A stretch of DNA of 64,000 bases from CAZDBA01 sp965224765 (GTDB lineage: Bacteria; Planctomycetota; Planctomycetia; Pirellulales; Pirellulaceae): NCBI GenBank assembly GCA_965224765.1, contig CBDDAC010000024.1:62001-126000 (forward strand), written 5' to 3'. Both the position numbers and the translations under genes were made by a program. The notes beneath the pieces were generated by a model. That model made no database searches and had not been told where the DNA came from. It worked only from the letters and a program-made list of their open reading frames with translations. The stretch's first letter is position 1; each line of letters opens with the position of its first letter. This document shows, in pieces, positions 9,428 through 18,744 of this stretch.

Positions 9428-9806
9428 TTCTACGATCGGAAATCAGTACACGCCGAAGGAACAGATTGGCCTTTATCTCTGACGCTACTCTCCAAATTTG
9501 ATGATGCTTACACGATATCGAGTGAATGTGTGAAATACGTTGACGATCGATAACACGATCCGTCCTCCTCGAGTGAGGACGGACACGATGTCGTGTCCAG
9601 AAACACCTCCCCACTCACAGTAAATTCCCCCCCAAAGAATGGCAAACACCCGGAAAGTGCAAGCACTTTGGCTCCGCAACTTTGAAATTGAGTTGCCAGT
9701 GAATAACGGGTAGATTCCCTTTTGAGAACTTGGTTTCCGTTTGCATCGAAAACCAAGCCGCGGCTGAGTTTCGCGGACCCCAAACATAAAAGCCAAAGGA
9801 CTGGCG
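9428..9806. other. Intergenic region with two adjoining inverted repeats
   Basis: About 380 bp between lysS and the LolC-like gene, with no gene. It holds two nearly contiguous hairpins. CCGTCCTC at 9560-9567 pairs with GAGGACGG at 9575-9582. GGACACGA at 9581-9588 pairs with TCGTGTCC at 9591-9598. The two arms share the GG at 9581-9582, so only one hairpin can form fully at a time. There is no T-run, so a terminator is not obvious. An operator or small attenuator-like element is possible. Confidence 0.45.
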
Positions 9807-11453
9807 ATGTATAAACTGCTGCTTTCATGGCGGTATCTAAAAACGCGTTTCATCGCGTTGGCGTCAATTATTAGCGTGACTCTGGGAGTTGCGACGCTCA
9901 TTGTCGTCAATAGCGTAATGGCTGGATTCGTAGTTGAGATGAAAGACCGTTTGCACGGTGTTCTATCCGATATCGAAATAGCCGATCCGGGTCTGGGTTC
10001 AATTGACGGCCCTGCGGCGCGTGTAGAAGAAATCGAACGGATCGTTGGTGACGATCTAGAAGCGATCACCACAGTCGTTCGAGTCCCTGCGCTTTTAAAC
10101 ATGAGATTTCGTGAACGACAATGGACTCAGCAAATCATGCTGATTGGAATCGACGAAAAAACCTATGGTAACGTCACCGAGTTCCATCCCTTTGTCATGA
10201 ACGAAAACAAAAAGAATGAGATACGCTTCCAGCTGGAAGAAGATGGCTACGATCCCAAGCTCAATCACCCCGTGCTCGGGAACGTCGGCTGGCCCTATCG
10301 CCGCGACCTAGCCAACCAAAAAAGGGAGATTGAACGACTTTTTGGTCCTCCAGTTGCACCCTCACAAGTTGCGATGCCGGCTCAAGAATCCTTGGATGCG
10401 GTCGTCGACGATTTTTCAAATCAACTTGCCAATCTGCCAAGCGTGGCACCCAATCTGAACGCAATGGCGAAAGAATCGGAAACAATTCCGGGGGGCCTTT
10501 CAGAAGTCGATGCCTTTGACCCGGCTTCGAAATACCGTAAACAACTCGCCGTCGAGGAAATGTTTGACGCTGCTCAAGAACAATACACTGGGATCATTAT
10601 TGGGCTGGCGATAAGCAACCGAAAGTACGTGGATTCCGAAACGGGAGAAACAAAAGACGTCTACTTGGTCCGCCCGGGAGACGATGTCCAGATCACCTTA
10701 CCCACTGCGGGGCCAAACCCAGCGCCAGTGAGTGAAAACTGCACGGTTGTGGATTTCTATTCATCCAACATGCACGAATATGACTCAAGTTTCGCATTCA
10801 TGCCCCTCAAGAAGCTTCAAAAACTTCGTGGCATGATCGATCTCGCAGGTAATGCAACCGTTTCTGCCATTCAAATCAAGCTCAAAGACGGTGCCGACAC
10901 TGCGGCAGTTCGGGACCTACTGATTCAACGTTTTCCGCCTGAGCATTATTCTTACATCATTCAAACCTGGCAGGACACTCAGCGCCCCTTGCTGAGTGCG
11001 GTAAACCTCGAAGTCACAATCTTGAACATCCTTCTTTTCCTGATTATCGCGGTAGCCGGCTTTGGAATTTTGGCGACCTTCTTCATGATTGTCGTGGAGA
11101 AAACAAAGGACATTGGCATCCTCAAAGCACTGGGTGCACCAAGTCAAGGCATCATGTCCATCTTCTTGGGATATGGACTATCTCTTGGTGCGGTGGGAAC
11201 GGGAGCTGGCATTTTGTTGGGGCTGATCTTCGTTTGGAACATCAATCTAATCGCAAATTTGATTCAGTTGATCACTGGGCAGGAAGTCTTTGACCCAACG
11301 ATTTATTACTTTTCCGAGATACCTACGATCATCAACCCCGTTATGATCGTTTGGGTGGCCTTTGGGGCGATATCAATCGCCGTTCTTGCCAGCGTTTTGC
11401 CCGCAATTCGCGCTGCCCGTATGCATCCTGTGGAGGCTTTGAGATATGAGTAG
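9807..11453 (+). CDS. LolC/LolE-type ABC transporter permease
   Basis: Inner-membrane subunit of a LolCDE/MacB-like ABC system, whose family members move lipoproteins or other lipids out of the inner membrane. The product has 548 residues. The N-terminal signal-anchor segment (FIALASIISVTLGVATLIVVNS, broken here by context) is followed by a long periplasmic MacB-type core domain. The three remaining membrane segments are at about 400-425, 450-475 and 510-540, ending in the FtsX-family PAIRAARMHPVEALRYE tail. The periplasmic part carries an extra, Pro/Gln/Asn-rich loop of about 90 residues (around 165-255) beyond the usual Lol length of about 400. The stop overlaps the next gene's start by 8 bp, so permease and ATPase are translationally coupled. 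The exact substrate is not proven. Confidence 0.9.
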   Translation: MYKLLLSWRYLKTRFIALASIISVTLGVATLIVVNSVMAGFVVEMKDRLHGVLSDIEIADPGLGSIDGPAARVEEIERIVGDDLEAITTVVRVPALLNMRFRERQWTQQIMLIGIDEKTYGNVTEFHPFVMNENKKNEIRFQLEEDGYDPKLNHPVLGNVGWPYRRDLANQKREIERLFGPPVAPSQVAMPAQESLDAVVDDFSNQLANLPSVAPNLNAMAKESETIPGGLSEVDAFDPASKYRKQLAVEEMFDAAQEQYTGIIIGLAISNRKYVDSETGETKDVYLVRPGDDVQITLPTAGPNPAPVSENCTVVDFYSSNMHEYDSSFAFMPLKKLQKLRGMIDLAGNATVSAIQIKLKDGADTAAVRDLLIQRFPPEHYSYIIQTWQDTQRPLLSAVNLEVTILNILLFLIIAVAGFGILATFFMIVVEKTKDIGILKALGAPSQGIMSIFLGYGLSLGAVGTGAGILLGLIFVWNINLIANLIQLITGQEVFDPTIYYFSEIPTIINPVMIVWVAFGAISIAVLASVLPAIRAARMHPVEALRYE

Positions 11454-12231
11454 AGCAATGAGATTGAAATCGAACGCCCACCTGCCATCCGCCCTGAACT
11501 CTGGGGAGAAACAAGTCCCCGATTTGCGGATCGCTCACCCAACGGCCCTTCGAACTACCGGACTTTTTAAGAGCTTTGGAAAAAATAAAATCAAGGTACC
11601 GGTACTCAAAGGAGTCGACCTCGATATTCCAACAGGTCAATTTACTGCGATTGTTGGACAGAGTGGTAGCGGCAAAAGTACGTTGCTTCATCTATTAGGA
11701 ACCCTAGACGCCCCTGATTCGGGTGAAATATGGTTCCGCGACGAGCGAATTGACTCACTGCCAAATAGGCGAAGGGATCAACTTCGCAACCAAGAGTTTG
11801 GCTTAGTCTTTCAGTTTTATCACTTATTACCTGAACTGAACGTTCTCGAAAATGTGCTCGTCCCCAAAATGGTTGAGTTAGGATTTTGGTCGTACCTGCG
11901 CCAGAAACGCCAATTGGCAATCCGCGCCAATGAGCTACTCGACATGGTGGGAATGGGGCATCGCCTTAAACATCGCCCAAATCAGCTATCGGGCGGTGAG
12001 ATGCAACGAACGGCAATTGCCCGAGCATTGATTTCTGAGCCCAGTATTTTGCTGGCCGATGAACCGACAGGAAATCTTGATGGGCAAAACGGTGCAGAAG
12101 TAATGAAAACCCTGATGGAACTAACCCGTGCACAAGCACTCACTATCGTTATGGTCACCCACGATGACCGAATTGCGGATACTGCTGACCATGTCGTCCA
12201 GTTGGTAGATGGGCGAGTCGAGAACCACTAA
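11446..12231 (+). CDS. LolD-type ABC transporter ATP-binding protein
   Basis: ATPase partner of the overlapping LolC/E-type permease. The 261-residue product has all ABC motifs: Walker A GQSGSGKST at about residue 70, Q-loop QFYHLLPELNVLENV, signature LSGGEMQR, Walker B ILLADEPTGNLDG and the switch His in VTHD. The FQFYHLLPELNVLENVLVP segment is typical of the LolD/MacB subgroup. The N-terminus carries about 30 extra residues before the first strand (TTGLFKSFGKNKI), so an internal start closer to the ABC domain is possible. I kept the ATG at 11446 because it overlaps the permease stop in the usual coupled way. It is followed by a clear intrinsic terminator about 120 bp downstream. Confidence 0.93.
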   Translation: MSRAMRLKSNAHLPSALNSGEKQVPDLRIAHPTALRTTGLFKSFGKNKIKVPVLKGVDLDIPTGQFTAIVGQSGSGKSTLLHLLGTLDAPDSGEIWFRDERIDSLPNRRRDQLRNQEFGLVFQFYHLLPELNVLENVLVPKMVELGFWSYLRQKRQLAIRANELLDMVGMGHRLKHRPNQLSGGEMQRTAIARALISEPSILLADEPTGNLDGQNGAEVMKTLMELTRAQALTIVMVTHDDRIADTADHVVQLVDGRVENH

Positions 12232-12354
12232 TAATTTTGGTGCAAGTGACCTCGATCCGTCCGTTTCCACGTTCAATTTCTGCCGCGAGTACCGTGAAAT
12301 TGCTGCAGCGATGAAATGAATCGCAAATAGGCACTCTCCCCCAACCGAACTACC

Positions 12355-12382
12355 ACGCAGGCCACGCAGCCTGCGTTTTTTT
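12355..12382 (+). terminator. Intrinsic terminator after the LolC/LolD operon
   Basis: ACGCAGGC at 12355-12362 pairs with GCCTGCGT at 12369-12376 around a 6-base loop, and a run of seven T follows directly. It lies between the ABC operon and the dehydrogenase gene on the same strand. Confidence 0.85.
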
Positions 12383-12567
12383 GTTCCCAAACCGGACGGA
12401 ATCGGAGAATCACCCATTCTTGGTTTTCGCAGTATGGGTCGTTCAACAGGCAAAAAATTCTCCTTTAGCCCATTCCTAGGGTGGGCAACTGAAACTAAAA
12501 TCTTCGCATTGTGGGTAACCCCGACATATCAACCAAAAAAACAGCTTAGGCGATTTAGGAGAATAAA

Positions 12568-13716
12568 GTGTCAGTAGTCCAAGCAAAAGTCAGACGCGAC
12601 GATACGGTCTTTGATTTATACGCGGACGATTATGGTCCCGAAAAAGTCGTCTATATTTACGAACCACGCTGCAACCTTCGAGGAATTGTTGTCATCGACA
12701 ACAGCAGCATTGGACCGGCCATTGGCGGAATTCGCATGACACCAACGGTGAATACCGAAGAGGTCTTTCGACTCGCTCGAGCGATGACTTGGAAAAATGC
12801 CCTGGCCGGGATTCCTCATGGAGGTGGCAAGGCCGGAATCATCGCGGATCCTCGGAACATGTCTCCTGAACGAAAAGAAACCTTGATCCGACAGTTTGCA
12901 CGTGGGATCGAAACCTTAAATCAATACATTCCTGGCCCCGACATGGGCACCGACGAAACGGCGATGGCTTGGGTTCGCGACGAGATTCGTCGATCGGTTG
13001 GGCTTAGTTCTGTCCTAGGCGGTATTCCCTTGGATCAAGTCGGCGCAACAGGTTTTGGCTTGGCGGTTTGCGCCGAAGTTGCTCAGCACTACGCAGATAT
13101 CAAACTTGAAGGAGCGACCGTCTGCATTCAGGGCTTTGGAAATGTAGGGCAACACGCTGCACGTTATTTGACTGCACCCAAGCGAGGGGCCGTCGTCGTC
13201 GCCGCTTCGGACCTGGACGGAACCATATACAACCCTGACGGCCTGGATGTCGAAAAGCTTTGCGAAATCATGAAAACGACTCGCAAGATTACCGACTATG
13301 AAGATGCTCAGCATCTAGGGATTGATGAATTCATTGATATTGATTGCGACATCTTTGTCCCGGCCGCACAACCAGACGTGATCACCGAAGACAATGCCTC
13401 AAGGCTAAAGTGCAAATTGATTCTTCAAGGTGCCAATATTCCAGCGACCGAAGAAGCGGAACGAATTATTCATGAAAAAGGAATCATCAACGTCCCTGAT
13501 TTCGTCGCCAATGCCGGTGGCGTGATCTGTGGAAGCGTTGAGTACCACGGGGGTTCAAAGTCCGCGGCCTTCTATGAAATCGAAGAGAAAATGAAGGAAA
13601 ACACAGCAGCAGTTCTGGAAAAAGCTCGATCTGAAAACAAAATGGCTCGTTTTGCTGCTCTTGAATTGGCCAAAGAGCGAGTCAAAGAAGCAATGAGTTA
13701 TCGACGCGCTAACTAA
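12568..13716 (+). CDS. Glu/Leu/Phe/Val dehydrogenase
   Basis: NAD(P)-dependent amino-acid dehydrogenase catalysing reversible oxidative deamination to the 2-oxo acid and ammonia. The 382-residue product has the dimerisation/substrate domain with PHGGGKAGI (catalytic Lys) and the GPDMGTDE block (catalytic Asp). A Rossmann domain with GFGNVGQHAARYL from about residue 190 follows, then the NVPDFVANAGGVICGSVEYHGG segment. Its length lies between leucine dehydrogenase (~365) and glutamate dehydrogenase (~410-450), so substrate preference is undecided. The GTG at 12568 was chosen because TTAGGAGAAT lies just upstream and no ATG fits. It is a single-gene transcript by spacing. Confidence 0.92.
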   Translation: MSVVQAKVRRDDTVFDLYADDYGPEKVVYIYEPRCNLRGIVVIDNSSIGPAIGGIRMTPTVNTEEVFRLARAMTWKNALAGIPHGGGKAGIIADPRNMSPERKETLIRQFARGIETLNQYIPGPDMGTDETAMAWVRDEIRRSVGLSSVLGGIPLDQVGATGFGLAVCAEVAQHYADIKLEGATVCIQGFGNVGQHAARYLTAPKRGAVVVAASDLDGTIYNPDGLDVEKLCEIMKTTRKITDYEDAQHLGIDEFIDIDCDIFVPAAQPDVITEDNASRLKCKLILQGANIPATEEAERIIHEKGIINVPDFVANAGGVICGSVEYHGGSKSAAFYEIEEKMKENTAAVLEKARSENKMARFAALELAKERVKEAMSYRRAN

Positions 13717-14179
13717 AGCGTGTATTGCCTTTTTGAAGCTTTCGCATTCACCCAAAAACTCGCCACAGCAATGCTGCCAAAGCGTCCAATTCGCTCAGGC
13801 GACACTGAGGCTTTTGAACAAGAATCGAACCATCGTGGGGTTGGCTTATTAGCCGACACCGCATTCTTGTTGCGCTCGTAACGATCATCTACTGGCCGCA
13901 AGCTCTCTGCAAACCTCCCAAATTGAATTGGTTTTAACCAATCGCATGCACAAAACGCTTGCACTTTTGAGACGGAGATGGCTCGCCAGATCAGGGTTCT
14001 CGTGCAGGCGCATTCGGACTGACCAATTTTTTCGTGAAAACTGGAATACTTGGCATCTTCCTTAAATTCGATACAGCTTAAATGGCGATTAGTTGGGTGA
14101 GGCGGTGAATCTTGATTTTCCGTCCGATATCCATGCGTGCGATTCGTTCGCTGATGGAAAACAGGTTTAGGGGGATGCC
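13717..14179. other. Intergenic region without a convincing gene
   Basis: About 460 bp upstream of the polysaccharide-export pair. A long minus-strand frame runs through it, but it has no ribosome-binding site, extends into the next gene antisense, and its translation looks random. I see no repeat or RNA gene. The promoter of the export pair should lie at its right end, where TTAGGGGGAT serves as ribosome-binding site. Confidence 0.4.
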
Positions 14180-14875
14180 ATGAATATCGAATCTGTTGCA
14201 TTGCGCAACATTGAATCCAAAGAGTTTTCGCCGCTGAAGCGTCTAAAGCAGTGGGCATTTGCCGTCACCATCATTGCGTTGTCGGCCAATATGGCCGGAT
14301 GCAGTCTCAGTCAGTCAAACTTCTTTGACGGCGAAATCGTGGATGCGGCATTTGGCAAGTATCGCGATCGAGTCTGGGCAAAACGAGCGTGCAACTTGAG
14401 ATTCAGCAGTTGCAATCGCCCGTATCAGGAACATTTCCAGACTGGATTCGAGGCGGGATACACAAACATTTGCGGCGGCGGTGACGGATACGTTCCTGCC
14501 ACACCACCAGAAGACTACTGGGGCTTTGAGTACCAGACTCCTGACGGATCGCAATGTGTCAACTCATGGTTTGAAGGATACCCCGCCGGAGTTGCTGCGG
14601 CAAAACGTGACCGAGCGGGTACTTACCGCGACGTCTACGTTTCACGGATGATTCAATCAGCCATGGCTCAGGACGCAGCTCCCAAGACAACGCCAAGGAA
14701 AGTTCCGGTCGTCCAAACGCAGGGAGCCAGCCGAGCCCCAGTTCAAAGCACATCCTTCCAGACTTCAATCCTCTCCGGAACCGCTTCTCCTTCCTTCAGT
14801 CCTGGCAACCAATACGACCCAAGTATCTCGTTGCCTCCCATCGTCGATTCCTCGTCCAGAAACTTTGGCCAATGA
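14180..14875 (+). CDS. Hypothetical lipoprotein upstream of polysaccharide export gene
   Basis: A 231-residue protein of unknown function. The N-terminus has a basic stretch followed by AFAVTIIALSANMAGC, a lipobox with Cys at about residue 42, preceded by an unusually long n-region. A Cys-containing core with several Tyr/Gly motifs (FQTGFEAGYTNICGGGDGYVPATPP and WFEGYPAGVAAAKRD) follows; these are typical of a planctomycete lipoprotein family found beside export genes. The last 60 residues are Ser/Thr/Pro/Gln-rich and probably disordered. GGGGGAT just upstream decides the ATG at 14180. Its stop overlaps an ATG of the following frame, and the neighbour is a Wza-like export protein, so a role at the outer membrane in polysaccharide or sheath export is a reasonable inference. 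Confidence 0.8.
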   Translation: MNIESVALRNIESKEFSPLKRLKQWAFAVTIIALSANMAGCSLSQSNFFDGEIVDAAFGKYRDRVWAKRACNLRFSSCNRPYQEHFQTGFEAGYTNICGGGDGYVPATPPEDYWGFEYQTPDGSQCVNSWFEGYPAGVAAAKRDRAGTYRDVYVSRMIQSAMAQDAAPKTTPRKVPVVQTQGASRAPVQSTSFQTSILSGTASPSFSPGNQYDPSISLPPIVDSSSRNFGQ

Positions 14876-14979
14876 CTTTGGCCAAAGACAGTCACGAGCG
14901 AATTCCGAAACGACCCACTCATTTTGAATCAGCGATCAGACTTATGAAAAAATTCACGACGGAAGGGAGTTCGACTGTG

Positions 14980-16314
14980 ATGACACAAAACTCCGTGAAA
15001 AAAGCCAATCTCGCACGGGTGCAGTACGCTGTCCTGGCATCAGTTATTCTTAGCACGATGCTAACGGGCTGCACTTCATTGTTGTCGCCCATCGATACCA
15101 TTCCTGCGAGCCGGGTCCCCATTCAATTTTTGGCGGAACCCCAAACCCAAAAAACCAACATTGATCCGTCACGATTGCGTCAAACCAAACCTCGCAATTA
15201 CATTCTGGACTCCGGAGACGTGTTAGGCATATTCATCGAAGGCGTATTAGGTGGAGTCGACGAAGCTCCCCCAGTTCAGGTTCCAAGTCCGGACAGTGAC
15301 CTGCCGCCAGGAATCGGTTACCCCGTTCCAGTTCGCGAAGACGGAACGCTATCCCTGCCATCGGTCAATCCTATCCCAGTTAAGGGTCTGACACTGCAAC
15401 AGGCTGAGCAATTAATTACTCGTGCCTACTTCGAAGGTGATAAACCTGTATTGAAACAAGGTCGCATTATTGTGACCCGGCTTCGCGAACGAACTTACCG
15501 AGTCTTCGTTGTGCGTTCTGACAATACATTATTCCAAAACGCAGCGTTCCGAGCCCAAACGGGCCGAGGCGGCCGGGGTGTATCCGATCGTTCTGACTTT
15601 AGTGGACGTGGTTTTGTCTTGAACATGCCTGCGTACAAGAATGACTTGCTCAATGCGTTGACTCAGACCGGCGGAATCCCGGGCGTCAACGCAAAATCTG
15701 AAATTCGAATTTTGCGTGGTGACCGTATTCTCATTGCAGAACGGGACAAACAAGTTCGCGAATTCTACCGCACCAACTCACCAGACCAATTTCCCTACGG
15801 TGTGATTCCAACGATTCCCGACGAATCTAACGTCGTAAAAATCCAAACACGTCTTCGTCCCGGTGAAGTACCTAATTTCAGTATCGATGACATTGTCCTG
15901 AAAGACGGCGATATCGTTTATGTTGACTCCCGGGAAACCGAAGTCTATTACACTGGCGGGCTTCTGGGCGGTGGTGAATTCCTTTTGCCACGTGACTTCG
16001 ACCTGGATGTTCTGGGCGCCGTTTCGTTGGCTGGCACCACCGTTGGCGTCAACGGACAAGGCGTCAGCGGAACCTTGGGAAGTTCCGTTCAAGGTGTTCC
16101 ACCTACTGAATTGATCGTCTTGAGAAGACTGCCCGGCAATCGCCAGATCGCGATTCGAGTGGATTTGAATGAAGCGATTAACAATCCGAAGTCTCGACTG
16201 TTGGTTTCTCCAGGCGATACGTTGATCCTGAGATACAAACCTCAAGAGGAATTAGCGAACTTTGCCCTAGGCACCTTCTTCACGTTCGGGGTTCGAAGCC
16301 TGTTTTCAAATTAG
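14980..16314 (+). CDS. Polysaccharide biosynthesis/export (Wza-like) lipoprotein
   Basis: Outer-membrane polysaccharide secretin of the Wza/Poly_export family, which carries capsule or exopolysaccharide chains through the outer membrane. The frame is open from 14872. The ATG at 14980 is preferred because GGAAGGGAG lies 10 bp upstream and it gives a proper lipoprotein signal ending in MLTGC (444 residues). The poly-export domain is at about residues 75-180 (YILDSGDVLGIFIEGVLGG, PVPVREDGTLSLPSVNPIPVKGLTLQQAEQLI). Two SLBB-like regions follow (NDLLNALTQTGGIPGVNAKSEIRILRG and DLDVLGAVSLAG). The C-terminus ends in a hydrophobic segment. It is coupled to the preceding lipoprotein gene. A bidirectional terminator separates it from leuA, which is convergent. 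Confidence 0.9.
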   Translation: MTQNSVKKANLARVQYAVLASVILSTMLTGCTSLLSPIDTIPASRVPIQFLAEPQTQKTNIDPSRLRQTKPRNYILDSGDVLGIFIEGVLGGVDEAPPVQVPSPDSDLPPGIGYPVPVREDGTLSLPSVNPIPVKGLTLQQAEQLITRAYFEGDKPVLKQGRIIVTRLRERTYRVFVVRSDNTLFQNAAFRAQTGRGGRGVSDRSDFSGRGFVLNMPAYKNDLLNALTQTGGIPGVNAKSEIRILRGDRILIAERDKQVREFYRTNSPDQFPYGVIPTIPDESNVVKIQTRLRPGEVPNFSIDDIVLKDGDIVYVDSRETEVYYTGGLLGGGEFLLPRDFDLDVLGAVSLAGTTVGVNGQGVSGTLGSSVQGVPPTELIVLRRLPGNRQIAIRVDLNEAINNPKSRLLVSPGDTLILRYKPQEELANFALGTFFTFGVRSLFSN

Positions 16315-16341
16315 ACTTACAGAACCCACTAGAGATAACTC

Positions 16342-16372
16342 AAAAGGCTCTGAACATTCAGAGCCTTTTTTT
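16342..16372. terminator. Bidirectional intrinsic terminator
   Basis: GGCTCTGA at 16346-16353 pairs with TCAGAGCC at 16358-16365, flanked by AAAA on the left and seven T on the right. It sits between the convergent export gene and leuA and should stop transcription from both sides. Confidence 0.85.
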
Positions 16373-16381
16373 ATGCGCGAG

Positions 16382-17557
16382 TTAACTTCCCACGCTGTTC
16401 AATTCGTTCTGGATTAATTGCGAAATATCAGCGTCATCAAGTTCCTTCTTTTTGTCGGCTAATTCTTTGAACTTTTCAAACACACCGACCACCTGTTCTC
16501 GGGTCAACTCAAACCCAAGTTGTTTTGCCCGATCCGCCAAAGCTGCTTTGCCGCTATGCTTGCCGAGAACCAAATCTGTCTTTTCAAAACCTACATCTTC
16601 AGGACGCATGATCTCGTACGTCGAAGGCTCCTTGAGCATTCCGTCCTGATGAATCCCCGCTTCGTGAGCAAATGCATTGCGACCGACGATTGCCTTGTTT
16701 CGCTGAACCTGCATCCCCGTAACCTCTGTGAGAAGCTGGCTGGCTGGAACTAGTTTTTTCGAATTGATCCGAGTGTCGCAATGGTAGTAATCGTTTCGTA
16801 TCCGCATCGCCATTACAACTTCTTCCAGCGAGCAATTCCCCGCCCGCTCGCCAATCCCGTTGATGGTACATTCAATCTGACCTGCACCGGCTTCGACAGC
16901 CGCGAGACTATTGGCAACAGCCATCCCTAAATCATCATGACAATGAACTGAAATAACCGCCTTGTCCACATTTGGAACCCGGTTCATGAGTTCTGAAATC
17001 ACTTTTGACATGTGGGCAGGTGTCGCGTAACCAACGGTATCGGGAATATTGACCGTCGTGGCGCCTGCATCGATGGCCGCTTCAACCACTTGGCAAAGAA
17101 AGTCAATCTCGGTTCGAGCCGCATCTTCGGGTGAAAACTCCACATTGGAGGTGTAGCTTGCGGCTCGCGCAACCCCCTCTATTGCCTTGGCAATGATTTC
17201 ATCGGTAGTCATATTTAACTTAAACTCGCGATGAATCGCGCTGGTCGCAAGAAAGACATGGATCCGTGGCGACTCTGCTCCTTGTAGCGCCTCCCAGGCA
17301 CGATCAATATCTAGATCATTGCAACGAGCCAAGCCACAGATCTCAGCACCTTTGAATTGGGTCGCAATTTGTCTGACCGACTCAAAATCACCCGGAGACG
17401 CAATCGGAAATCCAGCTTCGATGACATCTACATTCAATTCTATCAATACATTGGCGATCTGAAGTTTTTGCTCCAAATTCATGCTCGCACCTGGAGATTG
17501 CTCACCATCTCGCAAGGTGGTATCGAAGATTTTTATATGTCGCGTGTCGCTCATCAT
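16382..17557 (-). CDS. leuA: 2-isopropylmalate synthase, short form without the regulatory domain
   Basis: First committed step of leucine synthesis: acetyl-CoA + 2-oxoisovalerate to 2-isopropylmalate. The 391-residue product has the HMGL-like barrel with FDTTLRDGEQSPG at residues 10-22 and the metal-binding HCHDDLGMAVANSLAAVEAGA block with GIGERAGN at about 210-245. The linker-domain motif GRNAFAHEAGIHQDG is at about 300. The protein stops at about the point where the C-terminal LeuA allosteric domain (~120 residues) of the usual ~510-residue enzyme would begin. The region downstream holds only a terminator, so the domain is not merely frameshifted away. Two adjacent Met codons compete as start. 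A homocitrate synthase-like role is the alternative, but the LeuA motifs favour isopropylmalate. Confidence 0.9.
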   Translation of the reverse strand: MMSDTRHIKIFDTTLRDGEQSPGASMNLEQKLQIANVLIELNVDVIEAGFPIASPGDFESVRQIATQFKGAEICGLARCNDLDIDRAWEALQGAESPRIHVFLATSAIHREFKLNMTTDEIIAKAIEGVARAASYTSNVEFSPEDAARTEIDFLCQVVEAAIDAGATTVNIPDTVGYATPAHMSKVISELMNRVPNVDKAVISVHCHDDLGMAVANSLAAVEAGAGQIECTINGIGERAGNCSLEEVVMAMRIRNDYYHCDTRINSKKLVPASQLLTEVTGMQVQRNKAIVGRNAFAHEAGIHQDGMLKEPSTYEIMRPEDVGFEKTDLVLGKHSGKAALADRAKQLGFELTREQVVGVFEKFKELADKKKELDDADISQLIQNELNSVGS

Positions 17558-17703
17558 GAACTACTATGGTTAAAGGTTTGATTTTCGTTTGTAGGAATTC
17601 TACAATCTTTGTTAGTCGTTGAAAGCTTCGATTGATGCTTGATAATTTTCTAGTTGAATTTCCTTCGGGAAATCCCACGAAACCAGCCCTTCTGTTGGTA
17701 AAA

Positions 17704-18720
17704 ATGCTGAACACCCACAAAACTGTCCTCTTGGCAACAATCTGCATGCTGCTTATTGGTACAACTCTCAACGGGCAAGACAGGCGTGAGTGGGTTGACA
17801 GCACCGGAAAATTCAAAATTAACGGGACTTTTCAAAAACTGGAAAATGACAGTGTTTTCCTTGAACGTACTGACGGGGCAACGATAAAAATCCCTCTATC
17901 GAGCCTATCTACCCAAGACCAGGAATTCGTCGCTGAATTGATCCAGCCCAAGGAAGCAGAAGCGGATACCAATTCAGAAACAAATAATTTGCCCGCCATC
18001 GATTCGCCGCCTACCGTCGAGGGCAGTACCTCGAAACCGATCGAGAGAGCGATTTCGATTGAACCGCCTGAAAACGAGTTTGACTTTTTAGGTAGCAACC
18101 AGCCAGCCTTTGAGTCCGCCATCGACATCAATCAAGTTGAACAGCTTCCCGAGGACGTTCGCGGTTTGGCGATGGTACTCCACAAGCGGCCCACCCCCAT
18201 CGAAGTAGGTCAAGCGTTTGTTGCGCTTTCACAACTTGAGTCACTGCCGGCAGTGACGATCCGCCTACTGCGTGAGACGACGCAAGCGGACAACAAGTAT
18301 TATCGAGTCCAGGCACTCAAATTGTTGGCCATTTTCGATCCGGTCGAATCATTTGACCGGATTCTCGATTGCCTTGATGATCGTTCGTTCAGTGTGAGAA
18401 TTACTGCACTTGAAATGATTCAACACCTTCAGGACGAGCGAGCGGTCGAGTCGCTAATCGCCAGATTTCCCGGACGTGAAAGAAACAAAATTTCAACGGT
18501 ACTTGTCTCCTTCGGCCCCAAAGTCGAAGAACAAGTTTTCACTTTACTTGAACACAAGAACCGTACGGTGGTTGCAGATACCATTCGACTCTTGGAAAAG
18601 ATCGGTACGGAAAAAAGTATCGATGCAATTTCGCCACTTCTCGACTCACGGATCACAATCCGCATGCAGGCGGAATCCTCTCTCGAAAAAATCAAAAAAC
18701 GATTGAACCTGCAAAAGTAA
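17704..18720 (+). CDS. Secreted SHD1-domain and HEAT-repeat protein
   Basis: A 338-residue exported protein. The ATG at 17704 gives a signal peptide (TVLLATICMLLIGTTLNGQ). It is followed by an SHD1 (SLA1 homology 1) domain at about residues 28-70, recognised from REWVDSTGKFKINGTF, VFLERTDGATIKIPLSSLS and DQEFV. In planctomycetes SHD1 is an exported-protein domain of unknown function. An acidic linker (about 80-145) leads to HEAT-like helical repeats (about 150-338; for example DRSFSVRITALEMIQHLQDERAVESLI). An upstream TTG/ATG pair extends the frame by 24 codons without a signal peptide and was not chosen. The next gene also ends in an SHD1 domain, so the two may work together at the cell envelope. 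They are 24 bp apart. Confidence 0.85.
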   Translation: MLNTHKTVLLATICMLLIGTTLNGQDRREWVDSTGKFKINGTFQKLENDSVFLERTDGATIKIPLSSLSTQDQEFVAELIQPKEAEADTNSETNNLPAIDSPPTVEGSTSKPIERAISIEPPENEFDFLGSNQPAFESAIDINQVEQLPEDVRGLAMVLHKRPTPIEVGQAFVALSQLESLPAVTIRLLRETTQADNKYYRVQALKLLAIFDPVESFDRILDCLDDRSFSVRITALEMIQHLQDERAVESLIARFPGRERNKISTVLVSFGPKVEEQVFTLLEHKNRTVVADTIRLLEKIGTEKSIDAISPLLDSRITIRMQAESSLEKIKKRLNLQK

Positions 18721-18744
18721 CGCACACTCCGTCGGTAGCTTGAT

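Noticed and set aside
13713..14258. 181-codon minus-strand frame between the dehydrogenase and the lipoprotein gene
   Set aside because: No start signal, random-looking translation, overlaps the lipoprotein gene antisense.
15778..16245. 155-codon minus-strand frame inside the polysaccharide export gene
   Set aside because: Shadow of the coding strand; the export protein is well supported.
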